Assembly: GCF_902706225.1 (NCBI RefSeq)
Contig: NZ_CACSKB010000008.1
Coordinates: 25,776-89,775, forward strand
Direction of reading: 5' to 3'
Source of the DNA: Microbacterium sp. 18062
Lineage (GTDB): Bacteria > Actinomycetota > Actinomycetes > Actinomycetales > Microbacteriaceae
Length of the DNA: 64,000 nucleotides
Positions 58,088 through 64,000 of this stretch are shown here, piece by piece. A program made the position numbers and the translations under genes. Under the pieces are notes generated by a model. It was not told where the DNA came from. It did not search any database and saw nothing but the letters and a program-made list of their open reading frames with translations. Each line of letters begins with the position of its first letter. The first letter of the stretch is position 1.

Positions 58088-60520
58088 GTGACAACCGACC
58101 AGTCCCCCTCGACCGACACGACCGGGCATCTGCGTCCCCTGCTGGAGAAGCTGACGCTCGAGCAGAAGGCGGCGCTCGTGCAGGGCGCGGACTTCTGGAC
58201 GACCGTGCCGCTGCCCGAGATCGGCCTGCGGGCGATGACCCTCTCGGACGGCCCCGCCGGCGTCCGGGGCCCCCGCTGGGACGAGCGGGAGCCCTCGCTG
58301 AACCTTCCCTCGGGCTCCGCCCTGGCGGCGTCCTGGGACATCGACCTCGCCTACCGCTACGGCGCGGCCGCGGCCTCCGAGGCCCGGCGCAAGGGCGTCG
58401 ACGTGGTCCTCGGCCCGACGATCAACCTCCACCGCTCGCCCCTCGGCGGCCGGCACTTCGAGTGCTTCAGCGAGGACCCGGAGCTTTCCGCCGACCTGGC
58501 GGCCGCGTACGTGCGCGGCCTGCAGGAGAACGGCGTGGCCGCGACGCCGAAGCACTACGTCGCCAACGACTCGGAGACCGACCGGTTCACCCTCGACGTG
58601 CAGGTCGACGAGCGCGCGCTGCGCGAGCTCTACCTCGCCCCCTTCGAGCGCGCCGTCGAGGCGGGGGCGTGGGCGATCATGAGCGCCTACAACTCCGTCG
58701 ACGGCGTCACGATGACCGAGAACGACCTGCTCGAGACCCCGCTGAACTCGGAGTGGGGCTTCGACGGCGTCGTCATCAGCGACTGGACCGCGGTGCGCTC
58801 GCTCGACGCCGTGACCGCCGCGCAGGACCTCGCCATGCCCGGGCCCGCCCCCGCGTGGGCGGGGCTCGTCGGCGCGATCCGCGACGGCCGCCTGGACGAG
58901 GCCGACCTCGACCGCAAGGTGCTGCGCATCCTGCTGCTCGCCGAGCGGGTCGGCGCGCTCGGCGACGCCGCCCCGGCGCAGCCCGCCCCGGTCGACGGCC
59001 CCGCCTTCGCCCGCACGGCCGCGATCGAGGGCTCGGTGCTCCTCGCGAACGACGGCATCCTGCCGCTGGATGCCGCCGCCATCGGCTCGATCGCGATCAT
59101 CGGCCAGAACGCCCGTGACGCCCGCACGCAGGGCGGCGGCAGCGCGACCGTCATCCCGGAGCACGTGACGACCCCGCTCGCGGCGCTGCGCGCCGCCTTC
59201 CCCTCCGCCGAGGTCCGCTTCGAGCTGGGCGCGATCGTGCAGGAGGGCGTCGCCGAGCTGCCGCTCGAGCAGACGACCAACCCGGTGACGGGCGAGCCGG
59301 GGCTGCGGGTGACGTTCCGGGACGCGGACGGCGCGGAGCTGTTCGCGGAGGACCGCCGCGCCAGCGACCTGGTGTGGTTCGGCGGGGACGCCCCGGTCGC
59401 GGCGGCCAGCACGCTCGTGCTCGAGACGCGCTACACGGCCGAGGAGACCGGCGAGATCCTGCTGGGCTTCGCCGGCGCGCACCCCGCCCGGGTGTTCGTG
59501 GACGGCGAGCCGGTGCTCGACGACCGCCCCGTCATCACCGGGACCGACCTCGGCGCCGCCTTCCTCAACCCGCCCTCGGTGACGGCGGCCGTCCCGGTCA
59601 CGGCCGGCGTCGCGGTGGACCTGCGCGCCGAGTTCGCGGTCGGGCAGGACGTCGGGCCGCTCTCCGGAGCGCTCAGCGCACGGCTCGGCATCGCGCCCGA
59701 CGACAGCGATCCCGACGGCCTCATCACGCGCGCCGTGGCGGCGGCCGCCGCATCCGATGTCGCCGTCGTCGTGGTCGGCACGAACTCGAAGGTCGAGTCG
59801 GAGGGATACGACCGCAGCGATCTCGACCTGCCCGGACGCCAGGACGAGCTCGTCCGCGCGGTCGCCGCGGTGAACCCGCGCACGGTCGTCGTCGTCAACG
59901 CCGGCTCCCCGGTGCTTCTCCCCTGGGCCGACGAGGTCGGGGCCGTCCTGCAAGGGTACTTCGGCGGCCAGGAGTTCGGCTCGGCGGTCGCCGACGTGCT
60001 CACCGGCGCGGCCGAGCCCGGCGGACGCCTTCCGACGACGTGGCCCGCGAGCCTCGCGGAGGTGCCGATCACCGACGTCACCCCCGACGAGGGCGTGCTG
60101 CGCTACGCCGAGGGCCTGCACATCGGCTACCGCGCCTGGCTGAAGGCGGGGGCCGAGCCCGCCTTCCCGTTCGGGCACGGGCTCGGCTACACGACCTGGT
60201 CCTGGGGGACGGCCGAACGGGTCGGCGACGCGGTCGAGGTGACGCTCGCCAACACCGGCGAGCGCGCCGGCAAGCAGGTCGTGCAGGTCTACGCCGAGCG
60301 GGCCGACTCCGCGGTCGAGCGCCCCGAGCGCTGGCTCGTCGGGTTCGCGGTCGTGCGTGCCGAGGCGGGACGGACCGTCACCGCGACGATCCCCGTGCCC
60401 GCCCGGCACCTGGCCCACTGGGCGGGGGGCTGGGTGGTCGAGCCCGGCGCGTACACGCTGCGCGCCGGCTCCTCTGTCGCCGATCTCCCCCTCTCGGTCG
60501 AATGGACGGTGACGGCATGA
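58088..60520 (+). CDS. Glycoside hydrolase family 3 enzyme with PA14-like insert
   Basis: About 810 residues without signal peptide. The GH3 N-domain ends at nucleophile Asp232 in VVISDWTAVRS. KHYVANDSETDR and GRHFECFSEDPELSADLAAAYVRGLQ are also family motifs. The (alpha/beta)6 domain is interrupted at about 400-540 by a PA14-like beta-domain (RYTAEETGEILLGFAG, then ARVFVDGEPVLDD). A fibronectin-III-like domain closes the protein. Known: GH3 enzymes with PA14 are cytosolic beta-glucosidases or xylosidases. GTG 58088 is preferred since AGAAGGA lies 7 bp before it; GTG 58070 is possible. ATGA-coupled to the GH43 gene. Confidence 0.87.
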   Translation: MTTDQSPSTDTTGHLRPLLEKLTLEQKAALVQGADFWTTVPLPEIGLRAMTLSDGPAGVRGPRWDEREPSLNLPSGSALAASWDIDLAYRYGAAAASEARRKGVDVVLGPTINLHRSPLGGRHFECFSEDPELSADLAAAYVRGLQENGVAATPKHYVANDSETDRFTLDVQVDERALRELYLAPFERAVEAGAWAIMSAYNSVDGVTMTENDLLETPLNSEWGFDGVVISDWTAVRSLDAVTAAQDLAMPGPAPAWAGLVGAIRDGRLDEADLDRKVLRILLLAERVGALGDAAPAQPAPVDGPAFARTAAIEGSVLLANDGILPLDAAAIGSIAIIGQNARDARTQGGGSATVIPEHVTTPLAALRAAFPSAEVRFELGAIVQEGVAELPLEQTTNPVTGEPGLRVTFRDADGAELFAEDRRASDLVWFGGDAPVAAASTLVLETRYTAEETGEILLGFAGAHPARVFVDGEPVLDDRPVITGTDLGAAFLNPPSVTAAVPVTAGVAVDLRAEFAVGQDVGPLSGALSARLGIAPDDSDPDGLITRAVAAAAASDVAVVVVGTNSKVESEGYDRSDLDLPGRQDELVRAVAAVNPRTVVVVNAGSPVLLPWADEVGAVLQGYFGGQEFGSAVADVLTGAAEPGGRLPTTWPASLAEVPITDVTPDEGVLRYAEGLHIGYRAWLKAGAEPAFPFGHGLGYTTWSWGTAERVGDAVEVTLANTGERAGKQVVQVYAERADSAVERPERWLVGFAVVRAEAGRTVTATIPVPARHLAHWAGGWVVEPGAYTLRAGSSVADLPLSVEWTVTA

Positions 60521-62025
60521 CCACGCTCCACAATCCGCTCGTGAACGGCTTCCACCCCGACCCGAGCGTCGTCAGGGTCGGGGACGAATGGTTCCTCGCG
60601 ACCTCGAGCTTCGAGTACCTCCCGGGCATCCCGATCCACCGCTCGCGCGACTTCGAGACGTGGGAGCTCATCGGCCACGTCGCCACGCGCCCCGGCCAGC
60701 TCGCGGTCGAGGACGTCCCGACCGCCGGCGGGGCCTGGGCGCCCACCATCCGTCATCGCGACGGCGTCTTCCACCTCGTCATCACCGACGCGATGGGCCG
60801 CGGGACGCTGCACTTCACCGCGACCGACCCCGCCGGCCTCTGGAGCGACGGCGACCTCATCCTGAAGCAGGACGGATCGAGCCCGATCGACGGCATCGAC
60901 CCCGACATCGCGTGGGACGACGAGGGCAACGTCTACATCACCTACTCGGGCCTCATCCTCAGCGGCGATCAGCTGGGACAGCACCTCGGCATCCAGCAGG
61001 TGAAGGTCGACCTCGACCGCCACATCGCCCTGGAGGAGCCGCGTTCGCTGTGGTCGGGCACCGGCGGGCAGTTCCCCGAGGCGCCGCACCTGTACGAGGT
61101 GGGCGGACGCTGGTACCTCATGATCGCCGAGGGCGGCACCGAACGCGGGCACGGCATCAGCATCGCGCGCGGCGACGGTCCGGAGGGCCCCTTCGAGACG
61201 GCTCCGCACAACCCGCTCGTCTCGGCGCGCTCGACGATCCGCCCGATCCAGAACACCGGCCACGGCGATCTGGTGCCCGGGCCCGACGGACAGTGGCTGT
61301 GCGTCCTGCTGGGCGTGCGGCCCAGAAGCGGCACGCGCGCGTTCTCGGCGCTCGGCCGCGAGACGTTCGTCACCCCCGTCCGCTGGGAGGACGACGGCTG
61401 GCCCGCCATCGACCCGGTGCTGCTGAACCCCCGCCCCGGCACCCGGACGGAGGTCTCGTTCGACGAGCCGCTGGATGCCGAGTGGATCGCGGTGCGGGCG
61501 CTCCCCTCCGCCGTCGCCGACCTCGGCTCGCGTCCCGGATGGCTGACGCTCCACGCCGACGGCACGACGCTGGACGATCCCCGCCCCGTCTTCGTCGGGC
61601 GCCGCCAGGAGCACCTCACGAACAGCGCGACCGTGCACGTCGACGTCTCGGACGGCGCGGGCGGCCTCGCCGTGCGCTACGACGAGCGCTTCCACGTCGA
61701 GGTCGAGGCGGGCGCGGGCTCGGTCACCGCGAGGGCCGTCGTCGGCGGCCTCGTGCAGGAGTGGACCCTGCCGTTCGCCGGAGCGGAGCTCGACCTGCAC
61801 ATCGACTCCCGCAAGCCCGCCTCGTCCGCCGGCTTCGTCACGACGAGCGACGTCTTCCACCTCGCGGCGACGATCGACGGCGAACGCGTCGAGCTCGCCG
61901 AGGTCGACGGACGGTTCCTCGCCTCCGAGACGGCGGAGTCGTTCACCGGGCGCGTCATCGGCGTCTACGCCGTGGCCGGCCGGATCGCCGTGCACAGCTG
62001 GGTCGCCGAGGGCGACGACGACTGA
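60517..62025 (+). CDS. Glycoside hydrolase family 43 enzyme (beta-xylosidase/arabinofuranosidase)
   Basis: 502 residues without signal peptide. Five-bladed propeller with catalytic triad Asp15 (HPDPSV), Asp128 or Asp130 (GIDPDIAW) and Glu188 (FPEAPHLYE). A C-terminal beta-sandwich (about 330-500) of the XynB_C2 type follows. Known: this architecture removes xylose or arabinose from oligosaccharides. Coupled with GH3 and an oligosaccharide importer it suggests intracellular breakdown of arabinoxylan or pectin side-chain fragments. The exact sugar is not decided by sequence. Confidence 0.88.
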   Translation: MTTLHNPLVNGFHPDPSVVRVGDEWFLATSSFEYLPGIPIHRSRDFETWELIGHVATRPGQLAVEDVPTAGGAWAPTIRHRDGVFHLVITDAMGRGTLHFTATDPAGLWSDGDLILKQDGSSPIDGIDPDIAWDDEGNVYITYSGLILSGDQLGQHLGIQQVKVDLDRHIALEEPRSLWSGTGGQFPEAPHLYEVGGRWYLMIAEGGTERGHGISIARGDGPEGPFETAPHNPLVSARSTIRPIQNTGHGDLVPGPDGQWLCVLLGVRPRSGTRAFSALGRETFVTPVRWEDDGWPAIDPVLLNPRPGTRTEVSFDEPLDAEWIAVRALPSAVADLGSRPGWLTLHADGTTLDDPRPVFVGRRQEHLTNSATVHVDVSDGAGGLAVRYDERFHVEVEAGAGSVTARAVVGGLVQEWTLPFAGAELDLHIDSRKPASSAGFVTTSDVFHLAATIDGERVELAEVDGRFLASETAESFTGRVIGVYAVAGRIAVHSWVAEGDDD

Positions 62026-62100
62026 CGGATGCCGCCGCGGCCGCCGCGAAGCGGTGAGCGGCGGCATCCTGACCTCTGACATCGAAGAAGGGACGACCTC

Positions 62101-63903
62101 GTGTTCGACCGCTCCTCGGTGTTCGGCGACGTGCTCGACAGCCCCGCCGGACGCCGGGTGCTGGAGAGGCACCTGCCCGGCGTCGCGGCCTCGCCGATGG
62201 CGGCCCAGTTCCGCGGCATCCGCCTGGGCCAGCTCGTCGCGCTGGTTCCCGAGCTGGAGGACCCCGCCGCGCGGGATCGCCTGTGGACGGCGCTGGCCGA
62301 GGTCGGCGACGGCGGCAGCAGGCCTCCGTACGCCCCGCAGATCGCCCCGGACCCCGGGTATGAGGGCTCCGCCGTGCCACGCGGCCGGGCCGGGCTCGCC
62401 CTGCCCGGCCCGGTGCCGCGGTGGGACGCGATCGAGATCCGCCTGGACGGCCCCTCGCACGGCAACCCGTTCGTCGACGTCGAGCTCGACGCGGTGTTCA
62501 CGCGCGGCGGCCAGCAGGTGCGCGTCGGCGGCTTCTACGACGGTGACGGCGTGTACCTGATCCGGGCGCTCGCCGACGTCGAGGGGGAATGGGCGTTCGT
62601 CACGCGGTCGACCGCCCGATCTCTCGACGGGGTGACCGGCGTCATCCGGGTGATCGCGCCGCGCGAAGGATCGCACGGTCCGGTGCGGGCTGACGGCTTC
62701 CACTTCCGCCATGCGGACGGGACGCGCCACCGCCCGCTCGGCACGACCGCGTACGCGTGGACGCACCAGCCGGAGGCCCTGCAGGAGCAGACGCTGAGAA
62801 CGCTCGCCGAGGCACCGTTCACGAAGCTGCGGATGTGCGTGTTCCCGAAGTCCTACCTCTACAACGCGAGCGAGCCCGACGACTTCCCGTTCCCCGGCTC
62901 GCTCGCGGAGGGGTTCGATCCGACGCGGTTCGACCCCGCGCACTTCCGCCGGCTCGAGCGGCGCATCGCGCAGCTGGCGGAGCTCGGCATCGAGGCCGAC
63001 CTCATCCTGTTCCACGCTTACGACCGGTGGGGCTTCGCCGACCTCGGGCCCGCAGTCGACGACCGGTACGTGCGCTACGTCGTGCGGCGCCTCGCCGCGT
63101 TCTCGAACGTGTGGTGGTCGCTGGCCAACGAGTACGACCTCGTGTGGTCGAAGGACGAGGCCGACTGGGAGCGGCTCGCCGCGATCGTCGGGGAGGAGGA
63201 CCCGTTCGGGCACCTCGCCTCGATCCACAACTGCCGCCCGTTCTACGACCACTCGAGACCCTGGATCACGCACGTCAGCGCGCAGCGGGTCGACGTCTAC
63301 CGCACGGCCGAGGAGACCGACCGATGGCGCGAGCGGTGGGGGAAGCCGGTCGTGATCGACGAGTGCGCCTACGAGGGCGACATCGACCAGGGCTGGGGCA
63401 GCATCACCGGCGAGGAGATGGTGCGCAGGTTCTGGGAGGGCGCCGTCCGCGGCGGCTATGTCGGCCACGGCGAGACCTACCTGCCCGGCCCGGGCGAGGA
63501 CGAGGTGCTGTGGTGGTCGAAGGGCGGGGTGCTGCACGGGTCGTCCCCCGACCGCATCGCCTTCCTCGATCGCCTCCTGGCCGAGGCGCCCGACGGCGTC
63601 TGGGAACCGCTGCCGTCGGACTGGGACGTGCCGTGGGGCGGCGTCGCCGGGTCGCACCTGGTCGGCTACTTCGGCTTCAACCGGCCGCGCTTTCGCAACC
63701 TCGTGCTCCCGGAGGGCGAGTGGCGGGTCGAGGTGATCGACACGTGGAACATGACGGTCGAGCCGGTGCCCGGCATCCACCGCGCAAGCGTGCGGGCCGA
63801 TCTCCCCGGTCGTCCCTACATGGCCGTCCGCTGCATCCTCTCCCCCACCCCTTCCCCTTCTTTCGCCGAACCCACACTCATCGCCCGAGCCCACACGCTC
63901 TGA
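62101..63903 (+). CDS. DUF5060/DUF5605-like glycosidase
   Basis: 600 residues from GTG 62101 (AAGGGA upstream). A helical cap (1-90) is followed by a beta-sandwich resembling DUF5060 (VPRWDAIEIRLDGPSHGNPFVDVELDAVF) and a TIM barrel with likely acid/base Glu344 (WSLANEYDLVW) and nucleophile Glu421 (VVIDECAYEGD). A small C-terminal beta-domain follows. Known: clan GH-A-like proteins of this family are poorly characterised and occur with pectin or hemicellulose loci. The last 20 or so residues (SPTPSPSFAEPTLI...) are encoded by one arm of a 65-bp inverted repeat and are probably not native to the family. Confidence 0.78.
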   Translation: MFDRSSVFGDVLDSPAGRRVLERHLPGVAASPMAAQFRGIRLGQLVALVPELEDPAARDRLWTALAEVGDGGSRPPYAPQIAPDPGYEGSAVPRGRAGLALPGPVPRWDAIEIRLDGPSHGNPFVDVELDAVFTRGGQQVRVGGFYDGDGVYLIRALADVEGEWAFVTRSTARSLDGVTGVIRVIAPREGSHGPVRADGFHFRHADGTRHRPLGTTAYAWTHQPEALQEQTLRTLAEAPFTKLRMCVFPKSYLYNASEPDDFPFPGSLAEGFDPTRFDPAHFRRLERRIAQLAELGIEADLILFHAYDRWGFADLGPAVDDRYVRYVVRRLAAFSNVWWSLANEYDLVWSKDEADWERLAAIVGEEDPFGHLASIHNCRPFYDHSRPWITHVSAQRVDVYRTAEETDRWRERWGKPVVIDECAYEGDIDQGWGSITGEEMVRRFWEGAVRGGYVGHGETYLPGPGEDEVLWWSKGGVLHGSSPDRIAFLDRLLAEAPDGVWEPLPSDWDVPWGGVAGSHLVGYFGFNRPRFRNLVLPEGEWRVEVIDTWNMTVEPVPGIHRASVRADLPGRPYMAVRCILSPTPSPSFAEPTLIARAHTL

Positions 63904-64000
63904 CGCCCGGAAACGGGTGGGTTCGCGCGAAACAGGTGGGCTCGGGCGATGAGTGTGGGTTCGGCGAAAGAAGGGGAAGGGGTGGGGGAGAGGATGCAGC
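63830..64000. repeat. Perfect 65-bp inverted repeat at the 3' end of the last gene
   Basis: Left arm 63830-63894 and right arm 63936-64000 are exact reverse complements, separated by 41 bases that contain the stop codon and a TTCGCGCGAA palindrome (63922-63931). The right arm reaches the window edge, so the repeat may be longer. The left arm supplies the last codons of the glycosidase. It could be a terminator-like element or a mobile palindromic repeat. Confidence 0.9.

Noticed and set aside
1..64000. CRISPR array, prophage, transposase or antiphage system
   Set aside because: No regularly spaced repeats, phage structural genes, transposase or integrase motifs, or known defence-gene families were seen in either strand.

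Overview
The window reads as a chromosomal segment of a high-GC actinobacterium, most likely a Microbacteriaceae member close to Microbacterium. This is inferred from the very GC-rich coding sequence, frequent GTG starts, many ATGA/GTGA gene overlaps, the recurrent hexamers cggatg/gcatcc, apparently leaderless regulator promoters and the gene families present. I cannot confirm the genus without a search.

Left part (1 to about 38.4 kb): a catabolic region for plant-type or methoxylated aromatic compounds. It holds a LigM-like tetrahydrofolate-dependent O-demethylase (673-2037); a ketopantoate-reductase-like enzyme, Dabb protein and zinc dehydrogenase (2.1-4.7 kb); an M24-fold protein with one altered metal-ligand position plus a 3-hydroxyisobutyrate-dehydrogenase-like enzyme, divergent from an XRE-cupin regulator (4.7-7.8 kb); and a long minus-strand operon (7.8-15.0 kb) of NmrA-like protein, MBL hydrolase, group D flavin monooxygenase, aldehyde dehydrogenase, SDR and FAD oxidoreductase. 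A Dpp/Opp-type transporter is scattered over three transcription units: a double ATPase with an SDR, a lone lipoprotein, and two permeases with a second aldehyde dehydrogenase (15.1-23.1 kb). A GntR regulator and an MFS exporter follow. Next come a 4,5-dihydroxyphthalate-decarboxylase homologue with a hydroxybenzoate-type monooxygenase (25.5-27.7 kb), a gentisate operon (monooxygenase, gentisate dioxygenase, FAH hydrolase, MarR; 27.9-31.5 kb) divergent from a dienelactone hydrolase, a LysR regulator, a BBE-type FAD oxidase with an SDR, and a GntR regulator with a flavin reductase fused to an IclR-like ligand domain (35.7-37.6 kb). Seven promoters here share one architecture: a 21-23 bp dyad (YTCAT-N11-ATGAAT type) 39-42 bp upstream of a TANNNT -10 box. 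This is evidence, from sequence alone, that most of these units form a single activator-controlled regulon. A second, smaller motif (AGATYATAG) links the GntR gene at 23.1 kb, the MFS gene and the FAD-oxidoreductase operon.

Junction (37.8-38.65 kb): three gene remnants (AraC, TetR-like, azoreductase-like) lie against the terminator of a tRNA-Arg(ACG) gene. This is compatible with the left region being a genomic island inserted next to that tRNA. No integrase or att repeat is visible.

Right part (38.7-64 kb): a charged protein of unknown function, an alpha/beta hydrolase, a MarR/MFS pair, an L-rhamnose catabolic cassette (rhaI, DeoR-type regulator, bifunctional aldolase-dehydrogenase, rhaB), a decayed spot with gene remnants and repeats (48.8-49.5 kb), and a plant-glycan cassette. 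The cassette has TetR plus a GH2 enzyme divergent from a peptide/oligosaccharide-type ABC transporter (SBP, permease, permease-ATPase fusion, ATPase), followed by GH3, GH43 and a DUF5060/DUF5605-like glycosidase. The transporter probably imports glycosides that the cytoplasmic glycosidases cut. The window ends inside a perfect 65-bp inverted repeat, one arm of which encodes the C-terminal tail of the last gene.
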